Source: Vibrio navarrensis (GTDB taxonomy: Bacteria > Pseudomonadota > Gammaproteobacteria > Enterobacterales > Vibrionaceae). Taken from it: DNA of 64,000 nucleotides. The notes below the pieces were generated by a model. The model saw only the letters and a list, made by a program, of their open reading frames with translations, was not told where the DNA came from and did not search any database. The position numbers and the translations under genes were made by a program. This document shows, piece by piece, positions 53,414 through 63,668 of the stretch; within the stretch, counting starts at the first letter, position 1; each line of letters opens with the position of its first letter. The stretch is from NCBI RefSeq assembly GCF_015767675.1, contig NZ_CP065217.1, positions 434,001 to 498,000 of the forward strand, in the 5' to 3' direction.

Positions 53414-53442
53414 TTGACAGAAATCACGACGATCTTTAGAAT
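53414..53442 (+). promoter_or_regulatory. Sigma-70 promoter of carAB
   Basis: Perfect TTGACA (53414-53419), 17 bp, TAGAAT (53437-53442, five of six). Start of transcription would be about 53449, giving a leader of about 100 nt with a small hairpin CCGAA (53465-53469) / TTCGG (53473-53477). Confidence 0.8.
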
Positions 53443-53500
53443 GTCGCCAATTTGTCTGATTTCCCCGAAATCTTCGGAAAGTGGTGTTAAGGAAGGCAGG

Positions 53501-53539
53501 TTTGCAGTTTAATTTATTATTTTTGCATTTTTATTCTGG
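53501..53539. promoter_or_regulatory. Tandem ARG boxes (ArgR operator) before carA
   Basis: Two 18-bp boxes, 53501-53518 and 53522-53539, are separated by exactly 3 bp, the spacing of classic ArgR operators. Against the 14-base core TGMATWWWWATKCA, the downstream core (53524-53537) matches 13 of 14 and the upstream core (53503-53516) 12 of 14. The pair abuts the carA ribosome binding site (GGAGG 53538-53542). Confidence 0.75.
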
Positions 53540-53547
53540 AGGTTGTC

Positions 53548-54687
53548 TTGAGTAAATCAGCACTGTTAGTCCTAGAAGATGGGACAGTGTTCCGCGGAGT
53601 TTCCATTGGTGCAGATGGGTCGTCCGTTGGTGAAGTCGTTTTTAATACCTCGATGACGGGGTACCAAGAAATCCTCACTGATCCTTCCTATTCCCAACAA
53701 ATCGTTACTCTTACTTATCCACACATTGGCAATACCGGCACTAACGCCGAAGACGAAGAGTCCTCTTCGATTCATGCACAAGGCCTTGTGATTCGCGATC
53801 TTCCTCTTATCGCTTCTAACTTCCGAAGTGAACGTTCTCTTTCCGATTACCTTAAGTCACAAAACATTGTCGGCATCGCTGACATCGATACGCGTAAGCT
53901 CACTCGTATCCTGCGTGAAAAAGGGGCGCAAAATGGCTGCATCATGGCCGGCGATAATCTGGATGAAGCGTTGGCTCTGGCAAAAGCGAAAGAATTCCCT
54001 GGTCTAAAAGGGATGGATCTGGCGAAAGTCGTCACGACCAAAGAAGCATACCAATGGAAACAAGGTTCATGGACACTGGAAGGTGGCCTGCCTGAAGCAC
54101 AAGACGAGAGCGAACTGCCATACCACGTCGTGGCTTATGACTTCGGAGCCAAGCGTAACATCCTACGTATGTTGGTGGACCGTGGTTGCCGACTGACCGT
54201 CGTTCCGGCACAAACGTCTGCGGAAGAAGTGCTGGCGATGAATCCAGATGGCGTGTTCCTGTCAAACGGCCCTGGCGACCCTGAGCCATGTACTTATGCT
54301 ATTGAAGCGACAAAGGTATTCCTAGATAAAGGTCTGCCAGTCTTCGGTATCTGTCTTGGCCACCAAATTCTGGCGCTAGCCTCTGGCGCGAAGACAGTGA
54401 AGATGAAGTTCGGTCACCACGGTGCTAACCACCCGGTTAAAGACCTGGATCGCAATGTTGTGATGATCACCTCGCAAAACCACGGTTTCGCGGCGGATGA
54501 AGCAACTCTGCCAGAGAACCTGCGTGCAACGCACAAATCTCTGTTTGATGGTTCGCTGCAAGGGATCCACCGTACGGATAAACCGGCATTCAGCTTCCAG
54601 GGACACCCTGAAGCGAGCCCTGGTCCACACGATGCGGCACCGCTATTCGACCACTTCATTGAACTGATTAAACAACACCGCGCTTAA
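53548..54687 (+). CDS. carA: Carbamoyl-phosphate synthase small (glutaminase) subunit
   Basis: Releases ammonia from glutamine and channels it to CarB, giving carbamoyl phosphate for arginine and pyrimidines. 379 residues; the class I amidotransferase nucleophile is Cys269 in FGICLGHQ, with a late GHPEASPGP carrying the histidine-glutamate pair. Start is TTG at 53548, five bases after GGAGG, and matches the family N terminus ([13 protein letters not shown]). Forms an operon with carB 16 bp downstream. Confidence 0.97.
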   Translation: MSKSALLVLEDGTVFRGVSIGADGSSVGEVVFNTSMTGYQEILTDPSYSQQIVTLTYPHIGNTGTNAEDEESSSIHAQGLVIRDLPLIASNFRSERSLSDYLKSQNIVGIADIDTRKLTRILREKGAQNGCIMAGDNLDEALALAKAKEFPGLKGMDLAKVVTTKEAYQWKQGSWTLEGGLPEAQDESELPYHVVAYDFGAKRNILRMLVDRGCRLTVVPAQTSAEEVLAMNPDGVFLSNGPGDPEPCTYAIEATKVFLDKGLPVFGICLGHQILALASGAKTVKMKFGHHGANHPVKDLDRNVVMITSQNHGFAADEATLPENLRATHKSLFDGSLQGIHRTDKPAFSFQGHPEASPGPHDAAPLFDHFIELIKQHRA

Positions 54688-54703
54688 TTTGGAGTAGTAA
54701 ACA

Positions 54704-57700
54704 ATGCCAAAACGTACTGACATTAAAAGCATTCTTATCCTGGGTGCGGGTCCGATTGTTATCGGCCAGGCTTGTGAGTTTGACTACTCAGGTGCGCAAG
54801 CGTGTAAAGCGCTGCGTGAAGAGGGTTACCGCGTTATTCTAGTTAACTCTAACCCAGCGACTATCATGACTGACCCAGAAATGGCGGATGCGACCTACAT
54901 CGAGCCGATTCACTGGGAAGTGGTACGCAAGATCATCGAAAAAGAGCGTCCGGATGCCATCCTGCCAACCATGGGTGGTCAGACAGCACTGAACTGTGCT
55001 CTGGCGCTGGAAAAACATGGCGTACTGGCTGAGTTTGGCGTGGAAATGATCGGTGCAACGGCGGACGCGATTGATAAGGCTGAAGACCGTTCACGCTTCG
55101 ATAAAGCAATGAAGTCTATCGGTCTGGAATGTCCGCGTGCAGACACCGCAAAAAACATGGAAGAAGCGTACCGCGTGCTGGATATGGTGGGTTTCCCTTG
55201 TATCATCCGTCCTTCTTTTACTATGGGTGGTACTGGCGGTGGTATCGCATACAACAAAGAAGAGTTTGAAGAAATCTGTCGTCGTGGTCTGGACCTGTCG
55301 CCAACCAACGAGCTGCTGATTGACGAATCTCTGATCGGCTGGAAAGAGTACGAAATGGAAGTGGTTCGCGATAAAGCGGACAACTGCATCATCGTGTGTG
55401 CGATTGAGAACTTCGACCCAATGGGTATCCATACCGGTGACTCAATCACAGTTGCTCCTGCTCAGACTCTGACTGACAAAGAGTACCAAATCATGCGTAA
55501 CGCCTCTCTGGCGGTCCTGCGTGAAATCGGCGTAGAAACAGGTGGTTCGAACGTTCAGTTCGGTATCAACCCGAAAGATGGCCGTATGGTTATCATCGAG
55601 ATGAACCCACGTGTATCTCGTTCTTCTGCTCTGGCTTCTAAAGCAACGGGTTTCCCAATTGCAAAAGTGGCAGCGAAACTGGCGGTCGGTTTTACCCTTG
55701 ATGAACTGATGAACGACATCACTGGCGGCGCAACGCCAGCATCATTTGAACCCACCATTGACTACGTTGTAACTAAGATTCCTCGCTTTAACTTCGAGAA
55801 ATTTGCTGGTGCCAACGACCGTCTGACGACTCAGATGAAGTCAGTGGGTGAAGTGATGGCGATTGGCCGTAACCAACAAGAATCACTGCAAAAAGCCCTG
55901 CGAGGCTTGGAAGTAGGCGCAACTGGTTTTGACGAAATGGTTGACCTGGATGCTCCGGATGCACTGACCAAGATTCGTCACGAGCTGAAAGAAGCGGGCG
56001 CAGAGCGTATTTGGTACATCGCAGATGCATTCCGTGCCGGTATGTCGGTAGACGGCGTGTTCAACCTGACTAACGTTGACCGCTGGTTCCTGGTGCAAAT
56101 CGAAGAACTGGTGAAAATGGAAGAGCAGGTTAAGGCAGGTGGTTTTGCTGGCCTCAACGAAGATGTGCTGCGCGCAATGAAACGTAAAGGTTTCTCGGAT
56201 GCGCGCCTATCAAAACTACTTGGTGTGGCTGAGAGCGAAATCCGTCGTCTACGTGACCAATACGACATCCACCCTGTATACAAACGTGTGGACACTTGTG
56301 CAGCAGAATTCTCTTCTGACACCGCCTACATGTACTCATCTTACGATGACGAATGTGAAGCAAACCCAACCGATAAAGAGAAAATCATGGTTCTGGGCGG
56401 TGGTCCAAACCGTATCGGTCAGGGTATCGAATTCGACTACTGCTGTGTACACGCGTCACTAGCGCTGCGTGAAGACGGTTACGAAACCATCATGGTGAAC
56501 TGTAACCCAGAAACAGTTTCGACCGACTACGACACTTCAGACCGTCTGTACTTCGAACCAGTGACACTGGAAGATGTCCTCGCAATCGTCCGTGTTGAAA
56601 AACCAAAAGGCGTTATCGTGCAGTACGGTGGTCAGACTCCGCTGAAACTGGCGCGTGCACTGGAAGCGGCAGGTGTGCCAATCATTGGTACCAGCCCTGA
56701 TGCGATTGACCGTGCTGAAGACCGTGAGCGTTTCCAACAAGCGGTAGATCGTCTGGGTCTGCTACAGCCACAAAACGCCACCGTGACGGCTATTGAACAA
56801 GCGATTGAGAAGTCTCGTGAAATCGGCTTCCCGCTGGTGGTTCGTCCTTCTTACGTACTGGGCGGTCGTGCGATGGAAATCGTTTACGATGAGTCTGACC
56901 TGCGCCGTTACTTTAACGAAGCGGTGAGCGTATCGAACGAATCTCCGGTTCTGCTGGACCGTTTCCTTGATGACGCAACGGAAGTGGATGTGGATGCTAT
57001 CTGTGACGGCGAGCGCGTCGTGATTGGCGGCATCATGGAACACATCGAACAAGCAGGTGTTCACTCGGGTGACTCGGCCTGTTCGCTACCCGCTTACACG
57101 CTAAGTCAGGAAATTCAGGACAAGATGCGTGAGCAGGTTGAGAAGCTGGCGATGGAACTGGGCGTTCGCGGCTTGATGAACACGCAGTTTGCCGTCAAAG
57201 ACAACGAAGTTTACCTGATTGAAGTGAACCCTCGTGCCGCGCGTACGGTTCCGTTCGTATCGAAAGCGACGGGTGCTCCGCTGGCGAAAATCGCTGCGCG
57301 CGTGATGGCAGGTCAATCGCTGGAGCAGCAAGGCTTTACCAAAGAAATCATTCCACCATACTACTCGGTTAAAGAAGTGGTACTGCCATTCAACAAGTTC
57401 CCGGGTGTTGACCCGCTGCTTGGTCCTGAAATGCGCTCAACCGGTGAAGTGATGGGTGTCGGTGCCACATTTGCAGAAGCATACGCAAAAGCGGAGCTGG
57501 GCTGTGGCAACGTCTACCCTGAAGGTGGCCGTGCACTGCTGTCAGTTCGCGAAGGCGACAAAGAGCGTGTGGTCGACCTGGCTTCTAAACTGGTGAAACT
57601 AGGCTACAAACTGGATGCGACGCACGGTACAGCGGTGATTCTGGGCGAAGCGGGCATCAACCCACGTCTGGTTAACAAGGTACATGAAGGCCGTCCGCAC

Positions 57701-57937
57701 ATTCTTGACCGCATCAAGAACAACGAGTACACCTACATCGTCAACACGGCCGCTGGCCGTCAGGCGATTGAAGACTCGAAAGTTTTGCGCCGCGGCGCAT
57801 TGGCTGAGAAAGTTAACTACACCACCACGCTGAACGCAGCGTTTGCAACCTGTATGTCTCACACCGCAGATGCTAAAGCGAGCGTGACGTCAGTACAAGA
57901 GCTGCACGCGCAAGTGAAAGCAAGTTTACAAGTGTAA
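54704..57937 (+). CDS. carB: Carbamoyl-phosphate synthase large subunit
   Basis: Synthetase subunit of 1077 residues built from two homologous ATP-grasp halves (about 1-400 and 553-935), an oligomerisation region between them, and a C-terminal MGS-like allosteric domain (about 936-1077) that binds UMP and ornithine. Paired starts [20 protein letters not shown] and [18 protein letters not shown] mark the duplicated halves. Codon bias is strong. Confidence 0.98.
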   Translation: MPKRTDIKSILILGAGPIVIGQACEFDYSGAQACKALREEGYRVILVNSNPATIMTDPEMADATYIEPIHWEVVRKIIEKERPDAILPTMGGQTALNCALALEKHGVLAEFGVEMIGATADAIDKAEDRSRFDKAMKSIGLECPRADTAKNMEEAYRVLDMVGFPCIIRPSFTMGGTGGGIAYNKEEFEEICRRGLDLSPTNELLIDESLIGWKEYEMEVVRDKADNCIIVCAIENFDPMGIHTGDSITVAPAQTLTDKEYQIMRNASLAVLREIGVETGGSNVQFGINPKDGRMVIIEMNPRVSRSSALASKATGFPIAKVAAKLAVGFTLDELMNDITGGATPASFEPTIDYVVTKIPRFNFEKFAGANDRLTTQMKSVGEVMAIGRNQQESLQKALRGLEVGATGFDEMVDLDAPDALTKIRHELKEAGAERIWYIADAFRAGMSVDGVFNLTNVDRWFLVQIEELVKMEEQVKAGGFAGLNEDVLRAMKRKGFSDARLSKLLGVAESEIRRLRDQYDIHPVYKRVDTCAAEFSSDTAYMYSSYDDECEANPTDKEKIMVLGGGPNRIGQGIEFDYCCVHASLALREDGYETIMVNCNPETVSTDYDTSDRLYFEPVTLEDVLAIVRVEKPKGVIVQYGGQTPLKLARALEAAGVPIIGTSPDAIDRAEDRERFQQAVDRLGLLQPQNATVTAIEQAIEKSREIGFPLVVRPSYVLGGRAMEIVYDESDLRRYFNEAVSVSNESPVLLDRFLDDATEVDVDAICDGERVVIGGIMEHIEQAGVHSGDSACSLPAYTLSQEIQDKMREQVEKLAMELGVRGLMNTQFAVKDNEVYLIEVNPRAARTVPFVSKATGAPLAKIAARVMAGQSLEQQGFTKEIIPPYYSVKEVVLPFNKFPGVDPLLGPEMRSTGEVMGVGATFAEAYAKAELGCGNVYPEGGRALLSVREGDKERVVDLASKLVKLGYKLDATHGTAVILGEAGINPRLVNKVHEGRPHILDRIKNNEYTYIVNTAAGRQAIEDSKVLRRGALAEKVNYTTTLNAAFATCMSHTADAKASVTSVQELHAQVKASLQV

Positions 57938-57987
57938 TACAGTAAGCCGCCTTAAATATATCAATAGGCTTATTTGACAACCTCATT

Positions 57988-58013
57988 GCCCGCTCATTTG
58001 AGCGGGCTTTTTT
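57988..58013 (+). terminator. Terminator after carB
   Basis: GCCCGCTC (57988-57995) pairs with GAGCGGGC (58000-58007), loop ATTT, then a T run. Confidence 0.92.
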
Positions 58014-58145
58014 ATGCCAGCATTAGCGAGAACTCGATGTTATATTGATGAAAATTTGGAATGGATTGTTGTCGCTTGTTTCACTGTTGTAACCGTGCCG
58101 CCAGTGCTATTTTGTCGTTTTACTCAGTGGTTGATTCGCAAGGTC

Positions 58146-58925
58146 ATGGAAGTCTCGTTAGAAGTTTTAGGATTACTGTTTTTAGTCGCCAGTGTCGCAG
58201 GGTTTATTGATGCCATGGCGGGGGGCGGCGGTTTGTTGACCTTGCCTGCACTATTAGCGGCAGGGGTGCCTCCGACTCAGGCGTTAGCCACCAATAAGCT
58301 GCAAAGTTCCTTCGGTAGTTTCTCCGCCAGCTGGTATTTCGTGCGTAATGGCATTGTCAGCCTCAAAGAGATGCGCTTGGCGATTGCCTGTACCTTTATC
58401 GGGTCTGCGATTGGTGCCGAGCTGGTGCAACAGTTTGATGCGTCGCTGCTGACCAGCTTGATTCCGCTCCTGCTGATCGCGATTTCGCTCTATTTTCTGC
58501 TGGCCCCACAGACTCGCGCTGATTCAGGTAAAAAACCGTTGCCGGAAGCGTTATTTGCCCTATGCGTCGGTGGTGGGATTGGCTTTTATGATGGTTTTTT
58601 TGGTCCGGGGACCGGCTCCATTTTTACCGTCTGTTTTGTGGTGTTGGGGCATTTCAGCCTAGTCGATGCGACCGCGCGTACTAAAGTGCTCAACTTTACC
58701 TCCAATATCGCTGCGCTGACTTTCTTTTTGATTGCGGGCCTGCCCATCTGGCAAATTGGTCTGACGATGGCGGTCGGTGGATTTATCGGCGCTCGCATGG
58801 GCGCGAAAGTTGTGGTCACCAAAGGCCAGAAATGGATTCGTCCTCTGGTGATCACCATGTCGATGCTGATGGCGCTTAAACTGCTGTGGGAACAGCACTC
58901 ACAATCGTTTCTATCAATGTTCTAA
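58146..58925 (+). CDS. TauE/SafE-family membrane exporter (YfcA-like)
   Basis: Inner-membrane protein of about 259 residues with some seven or eight hydrophobic helices and the family repeats AGFIDAMAGGGGLLTLPALL and GFYDGFFGPGTGSIF. The family includes sulfite and organosulfonate exporters; the substrate here is unknown. The frame is open to 58014, but the ATG at 58146 gives the family N terminus; its ribosome binding site is weak (AAGG very close). Its last 50 bases overlap the end of the convergent LysR gene. Confidence 0.85.
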   Translation: MEVSLEVLGLLFLVASVAGFIDAMAGGGGLLTLPALLAAGVPPTQALATNKLQSSFGSFSASWYFVRNGIVSLKEMRLAIACTFIGSAIGAELVQQFDASLLTSLIPLLLIAISLYFLLAPQTRADSGKKPLPEALFALCVGGGIGFYDGFFGPGTGSIFTVCFVVLGHFSLVDATARTKVLNFTSNIAALTFFLIAGLPIWQIGLTMAVGGFIGARMGAKVVVTKGQKWIRPLVITMSMLMALKLLWEQHSQSFLSMF

Positions 58926-59721
58926 CCCGTGGTGAGCGATAGCTGGTGGCCCGGAGACAAATGTGGATCGGGCGAAACAGCGGTGCCAATTCGGCAAAGT
59001 CAAAGCAGTATTGCGGCTCGATTTTGAGCGCATTGACGATGGATAGGGGGACGAGGGCGGGGGCCATGCCACCCAATGCCAACTGCGCGGATGCGGTGTA
59101 CGAGTCCATTTCCATCACCGGATTAATGCCAAGCCTAGCGAGGATGTCGGCCTGATAGGTGTTCGCCGGGTTGGTCAAGTCATTGGTTACCACTTCGTCC
59201 GGTAGGGTGGAAAGTGGCTGGCGGCTGACAATATAAAATGGCTCATCGAACAGATGCTGCGTCATCAAGCCATGATTTCCGGGTAGATAGCCAGCGCAAA
59301 GCCCTAGCGTGGCTTTGCCCGATTGAACCTGTTCGACAATGCGCGGCGTATGGTGAGTGGTGATGGTGAAATGCGGATCGCGCTGGCGATATTCCCCCAT
59401 CACCTGAGTCAGATAGCCCGCGACCAAAGTCTCTGAGCAGTCGAGACGAATGAGCGTATCATCTTCCAGCGCTTGCTGCTCAAAGATCAGCCCGCGCAGC
59501 TCATTGAATGTCGGCCCGATGTTGGCGATCAGCTGCTCGGCTTCGGCGGTGAGTTTGATGTGCCGCCCAGCAGGAACCACCAGTTTCTTGCCCAGTTTCT
59601 TTTCCAGATTGGCAATGCGTTTACTCACGGCAGACTGGCTGATATACAGTTGGCTGCCTGTGCGGCTCATGGTTTTTTCTTTACTGAGAACTAACAGCGT
59701 TTCGATGCCTTCTAACAGCAT
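58876..59721 (-). CDS. LysR-family transcriptional regulator
   Basis: 281-residue regulator. The N-terminal winged helix-turn-helix (about 1-60) contains MSRTGSQLYISQSAVSKRIANLEKKLGKKL; the rest is a periplasmic-binding-protein-like effector domain. Its target cannot be read from the sequence; the adjoining exporter gene is convergent, sharing 50 bp of 3' end, so it is not the usual divergent LysR-target pair. Start ATG at 59721 lacks a good ribosome binding site. Confidence 0.88.
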   Translation of the reverse strand: MLLEGIETLLVLSKEKTMSRTGSQLYISQSAVSKRIANLEKKLGKKLVVPAGRHIKLTAEAEQLIANIGPTFNELRGLIFEQQALEDDTLIRLDCSETLVAGYLTQVMGEYRQRDPHFTITTHHTPRIVEQVQSGKATLGLCAGYLPGNHGLMTQHLFDEPFYIVSRQPLSTLPDEVVTNDLTNPANTYQADILARLGINPVMEMDSYTASAQLALGGMAPALVPLSIVNALKIEPQYCFDFAELAPLFRPIHICLRATSYRSPRVRTLIETIVSAVPTAV

Positions 59722-59814
59722 GATGAGTGATGAATGTTGGGAATAGATGATTCACTGTAACCGAGAGGACACAACATGCCAAGCGACCAGCGAAATAAAG
59801 AGAGTACACCATAG

Positions 59815-59834
59815 GGCCGCCCAATAAGGCGGCC
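59815..59834. terminator. Hairpin downstream of the TRIC-family gene
   Basis: GGCCGCC (59815-59821) pairs with GGCGGCC (59828-59834). It lies 20 bp beyond the leftward gene's stop. No clear T tract follows, so termination here is tentative. Confidence 0.4.
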
Positions 59835-59853
59835 AATGATTGGCTGTTGATGG

Positions 59854-60474
59854 TTAGCGGTTGATGGCAAAAATCGGTAGCGACAAATGCCAGCGGATCG
59901 CGCCTAGGCGAATGATTAAAGTGGAAATTACCCCGGCTAAAAAAGCGGTGGAGTTATCATAGCCCATGCTCAAGGCAACCGTGTGGAACATACCGCCGAT
60001 AATACAAGCGGTGGCGTACACTTCGCTGCGCAGCACCATAGGGATTTCACGAGCCAGCACATCGCGGATGATGCCACCGCCACAGCCCGTAATCACGCCC
60101 ATGATCACCGCCACCATCCCCGAGTCTTGATAGGCTAAAGCTTTTTCTACGCCGATGCCGACAAACACCGCCAAGCCAATCGCATCACACACGGGCAAAA
60201 TCCACCAAGAGAGGCGTTTTGGACGGCGCACCAGCAGCATGGTGAGTAAGCAGGTGATAAAAATTACCCACAGATAGGTCGTGTCTTTGATCCAGAACAC
60301 CGGCGTGGCGCCCAGCGCCATATCGCGGATTGTGCCGCCACCGATGGCCGTGACACTGCCCAGAACCGCCACACCAAACGGGTCCATTTTCAGTCGTCCA
60401 GCGAGTAACACACCAGAAACCGCAAATACGGCGGTACCAAATAAATCAATAAAATACAGCAGCATGGAATCCAT
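59854..60474 (-). CDS. TRIC cation channel family membrane protein (YadS, UPF0126)
   Basis: 206-residue inner-membrane protein with about seven helices in two repeats, each with a glycine-rich block: TAIGGGTIRDMALG and TGCGGGIIRDVLARE. These repeats define the TRIC/UPF0126 family; prokaryotic members are reported as K+-permeable channels. The frame is open to 60771 but overlaps btuF; the ATG at 60474 gives the family N terminus. In E. coli the same mtn-btuF-yadS order occurs. Confidence 0.9.
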   Translation of the reverse strand: MDSMLLYFIDLFGTAVFAVSGVLLAGRLKMDPFGVAVLGSVTAIGGGTIRDMALGATPVFWIKDTTYLWVIFITCLLTMLLVRRPKRLSWWILPVCDAIGLAVFVGIGVEKALAYQDSGMVAVIMGVITGCGGGIIRDVLAREIPMVLRSEVYATACIIGGMFHTVALSMGYDNSTAFLAGVISTLIIRLGAIRWHLSLPIFAINR

Positions 60475-60547
60475 GTTACTCGATACCTTATAAATGCAAG
60501 GGAAGGAAAATTTGGGGGCAAATTGTACGAAATTTTTTCGCCAAACG

Positions 60548-61384
60548 TTAGCGATTTCCGCGGATGGTGGCAAAGTGCTCACACACTTGTTCAATCGCCA
60601 ATAATGTTCTTGGGGTCGGACGATTGAGCCAGTCGGCATTGAGCTGCCAAAAGTGACCGTTTTGCAGCGCAGGGATCTCATCTCGCCAAGCATCCCACAT
60701 GCCCCCATCACGCATGGCGTGCTCTGAGGCGAACATCGCCTGCGGTTTTCGCAGCACGACTTGCTCGACACTCACTTGCGGATAAGGTGACGCTGCATTG
60801 GCAAAGATGTTTTCCCCGCCACAAAAAGTAAACACCTCGCTGGGCCAGTTTTTCCCCGCAACCGTGATGATCGGCGCTTCACTCAACTGGTAAAAATAAC
60901 GCACCTTTTCACTGCTGCGATATTTTTCGCTAAGTCTATTTAGTTGAGAGCGAAAACGCGCCGCCTCTTCGCGCCCTTGCTGTGGATTGGCGCTGTACTG
61001 GCTGAGCTGTTCGATATTGTTGGCGATGTCGGCCAAGCTTTCGGTTTTCGATTCGTAGAGGTGAAAGCCAAACTGGCGCAATTTTTCCAATTCTTTGGCT
61101 GGATTGCCAGCCGGCCAAGTAATGATCAAGTCCGGTTGCAAGGCGATGATGCGTTCAAGTTTGATCCCTTTGTAGTTGGCGATCTTTTCCAGCTTTTGAG
61201 CCTCTTGCGGGTAGTCACTCATTTCGCTAACGGCAATCAGTTGTTCTCCAAGCCCTGCCGCATACGCCAGTTCTGTCGCGTGGGGGGCAAGGCTGATCAC
61301 CCGCTTGGCTGGCTCGGCGAAAGTGGTTTTCACTGTGCATAAAAGGAAGAACAGAATCAAAAGAGCAGGGCGCACGACAGTCAT
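60548..61384 (-). CDS. btuF: Vitamin B12 ABC transporter substrate-binding protein BtuF
   Basis: Periplasmic cobalamin-binding protein for BtuCD. 278 residues with a signal peptide (ending TTFA, about residue 23) and two lobes: RVISLAPHATELAYAAG opens the first, and LQPDLIITWPAGNP is typical. The ATG at 61384 overlaps the cbiB stop by one base, with AGGAA upstream; the longer frame to 61618 runs inside cbiB. Confidence 0.93.
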   Translation of the reverse strand: MTVVRPALLILFFLLCTVKTTFAEPAKRVISLAPHATELAYAAGLGEQLIAVSEMSDYPQEAQKLEKIANYKGIKLERIIALQPDLIITWPAGNPAKELEKLRQFGFHLYESKTESLADIANNIEQLSQYSANPQQGREEAARFRSQLNRLSEKYRSSEKVRYFYQLSEAPIITVAGKNWPSEVFTFCGGENIFANAASPYPQVSVEQVVLRKPQAMFASEHAMRDGGMWDAWRDEIPALQNGHFWQLNADWLNRPTPRTLLAIEQVCEHFATIRGNR

Positions 61385-62337
61385 TATATTCCTTGATAGA
61401 TCAGGCCAAGAATCAGGCTTTGCAGCAGCAACCAGACAAAAATTCGCCACGCCAGCAGCGTTTGGATTTGGTCGATATGCAGCGCGGAAGGGGCAATTCG
61501 GCCGCCAATTTTTGCTCGCTCGGTTTTTCGACCAGCATAAATCGCCGGCCCGCCCAGCGAGAGTTGCAATTTGTTGCCCACAACGCACAGCAGCCAGCCA
61601 GGGCCGGGAAGCGGCCACGATGGTGCTTGCTGTTTGATGCCACTTAACGCAATGGCGGCATTTTTTCCTAAAGCCAACAACAGGGCAAATAGGCGCAGCG
61701 GGATAACATCCAACAAGGCGGTCAAGCGAACGGCAGAGAGGCCGAAGGGGGAATAGTGCTGGCGACTAGGTGACCAAGCGCGGGCGAGCTCTGTGGTGAG
61801 TCGATACATCAAGGCGCCGATACCGCCGCCGATCGCAAACCAAAAAAACACGCCAATGACATTACGCCCATAACCCAGAATGACGGTCTCTGCGCCCGCT
61901 TTGCCCAATCCAAGCAGAGAAAGAGTACGTGTTTCGCGATTGAGAAACGGGGTGAGTAACTCACGGGCTGTTACTTTGTCTTCATTCGCCATCGCGCGCA
62001 TCAATTGCCTGGCCAGTGTTTCATTGCTACGCCAGTCAAGCGCCAAGAGCAGCAGCGCCAACTCAAACAGCTCTGTTTGCCACACTAAAGGCTGCAGGGC
62101 AACGAGTAGCACTAAGCATGGTAACAGCATCAGTAGCAGTGCAAGAGTGCCGGAGAGTTGATTTTGTGTGTAACTGTCGGGACGATTGACTTTCTCCGCC
62201 AACAGTTGGGCGAATTTGTGCCATAGCCTGACCGGATGAGAAGCACGGGGGATAGGCAGAAGCAAATGAAACAACAGCGCGCCCCACATAATGAGGAGCG
62301 CGCCATTGGCATAGAGTTGCTTAAACAGTTCTTCCAT
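61384..62337 (-). CDS. cbiB: Adenosylcobinamide-phosphate synthase family protein (CbiB/CobD)
   Basis: Membrane protein of 317 residues in the CbiB family, which joins the aminopropanol linker to the corrin ring. Several hydrophobic helices, plus LALDWRSNETLARQL and the C-terminal GPAIYAGRKTERAKIG block. No other cobalamin-synthesis gene is in the window, so a salvage role with BtuF is likely. Sits between mtnN and btuF, 12 bp after mtnN. Confidence 0.9.
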   Translation of the reverse strand: MEELFKQLYANGALLIMWGALLFHLLLPIPRASHPVRLWHKFAQLLAEKVNRPDSYTQNQLSGTLALLLMLLPCLVLLVALQPLVWQTELFELALLLLALDWRSNETLARQLMRAMANEDKVTARELLTPFLNRETRTLSLLGLGKAGAETVILGYGRNVIGVFFWFAIGGGIGALMYRLTTELARAWSPSRQHYSPFGLSAVRLTALLDVIPLRLFALLLALGKNAAIALSGIKQQAPSWPLPGPGWLLCVVGNKLQLSLGGPAIYAGRKTERAKIGGRIAPSALHIDQIQTLLAWRIFVWLLLQSLILGLIYQGI

Positions 62338-62349
62338 GAACGCGTGCGA

Positions 62350-63045
62350 TTATTTGATCAGCGACAGCATGTTGAAGACCATTTGCGACGAGCTTTGTGC
62401 CGCCAATGGGAGAAACTCTTCAAAACTCATTGGCGACTCTTTATCCGCCACATCTGAGATGGCGCGCACGACTACAAACGGCACTTTGAACTGGTGGCAA
62501 GTCTGGGCAATGGCTGAGGCTTCCATTTCAACGGCAATCACATTTGGGAAGTGGCTACGAATGAAAGTTTGGCGCTCTGCGGTGCAGACAAACGCATCGC
62601 CTGTACAGATCAAGCCGCGCACCGCGTGTTGACCTTCCATTTGCGCCAGCGCTTTTTCCGCGAGGCTCATTAGCTTTTCATCGGCTTCAAAAGCCGCTGG
62701 TTGGCCTGCCATCTGGCCAATTTCGTAGCCAAATGCCGTGACGTCGGCGTCGTGGTGGCGAACTTCGCTGGAGATCACCACATCACCCAAGTTGAGGCTT
62801 GCGTCAAAACCGCCAGCCGAGCCAGTGTTGATCACCACGTCAGGTTGATATTCATCGAGCAGAATCGTTGTGCCAATGGCTGCGGCCACTTTACCAATAC
62901 CCGATTGCAGCAACACCACTTCAACGCCGTTGATCTGACCTGAATAAAAGGTGCAGCCTGCTTTGCTGGCTGTTTTTGCGTTTTGCAGCGCGTCTTTAAG
63001 AATGGCAACTTCTTGTTGCATTGCACCGATAATACCAACTTTCAT
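62350..63045 (-). CDS. mtnN: 5'-methylthioadenosine/S-adenosylhomocysteine nucleosidase
   Basis: Cleaves adenine from methylthioadenosine and S-adenosylhomocysteine (the latter feeds autoinducer-2 synthesis). 231 residues; catalytic regions [15 protein letters not shown] (base Glu), [18 protein letters not shown] and RAISDVAD (catalytic Asp). First gene of the leftward mtnN-cbiB-btuF run. Confidence 0.96.
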   Translation of the reverse strand: MKVGIIGAMQQEVAILKDALQNAKTASKAGCTFYSGQINGVEVVLLQSGIGKVAAAIGTTILLDEYQPDVVINTGSAGGFDASLNLGDVVISSEVRHHDADVTAFGYEIGQMAGQPAAFEADEKLMSLAEKALAQMEGQHAVRGLICTGDAFVCTAERQTFIRSHFPNVIAVEMEASAIAQTCHQFKVPFVVVRAISDVADKESPMSFEEFLPLAAQSSSQMVFNMLSLIK

Positions 63046-63138
63046 ATCAATCTCTTGTGTTCAACATTTGAATGGGCGTGAGTATAGCAAAGCTCTCTGA
63101 CAATAAGTACAGTCTGTTTGGGCGTCTGGCTTCGCTGA

Positions 63139-63567
63139 TTATTCGATGAGTCCGGCCTCTTGTAGCAAGGCTCTTAACTGCTCGGCTCGCTTACGGTTGA
63201 CACCAAAATCAGAATAGCCTACCCGAGATTCTGAGCGCACCAACAGTTGCTTGCCATCCATTTTCAGTTCCAAATCATCGACAAAACGAAATACGCGTGA
63301 AGTGCATTCGATGCGCAGATAATTTCCTTGCTGCTGTGCGCTTTTGGCTCCGGGAAGCTGTAATGCAACTTGTTCTATCTGAGCCAAAGTTGCCTGTGGT
63401 TTGAGAACAAAAGGCTCAAGGTGAAACTTGTCGCGATTTTCTTGTGTAGAAACGCAGTTTGGCTTATCGCCACAAGGGGAAGCGGTTCGGTCCATCATTG
63501 GCGTGACTCCGGTTGCGCAGGCCGTTAGCCCACAGAGGCAGAAGGTGAGAAGAACGGCTTGTTTCAT
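63139..63567 (-). CDS. DUF1499 domain lipoprotein
   Basis: 142-residue putative lipoprotein: signal peptide with lipobox LTAC (Cys about 17), then a DUF1499 domain with the family start CGDKPNCVST, RIECTSRVFRFVDDLEL and a closing SESRVGYSDFGVNRKRAEQLR. Function unknown. The start at 63567 has GAGG upstream; the frame is open to 63648. Confidence 0.87.
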   Translation of the reverse strand: MKQAVLLTFCLCGLTACATGVTPMMDRTASPCGDKPNCVSTQENRDKFHLEPFVLKPQATLAQIEQVALQLPGAKSAQQQGNYLRIECTSRVFRFVDDLELKMDGKQLLVRSESRVGYSDFGVNRKRAEQLRALLQEAGLIE

Positions 63568-63623
63568 ATTGGTACCTCGCATTGAGAGATAGCGACGTTG
63601 AGTGAATGTATTCAGTCTAAAAC

Positions 63624-63656
63624 AAAAGAGGTTGGTGTCCATCACCAACCTCTTTT
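63624..63656. terminator. Terminator after gltD
   Basis: AAAAGAGGTTGGTG (63624-63637) pairs with CACCAACCTCTTTT (63643-63656), loop TCCAT. Read leftward it follows gltD and has a T-rich tail. Confidence 0.9.
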
Positions 63657-63668
63657 CTACATCCAGAA

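Noticed and set aside
60474..60771. N-terminal extension of the TRIC-family protein
   Set aside because: The extra 99 residues overlap btuF and do not look like protein; the ATG at 60474 gives the family N terminus.
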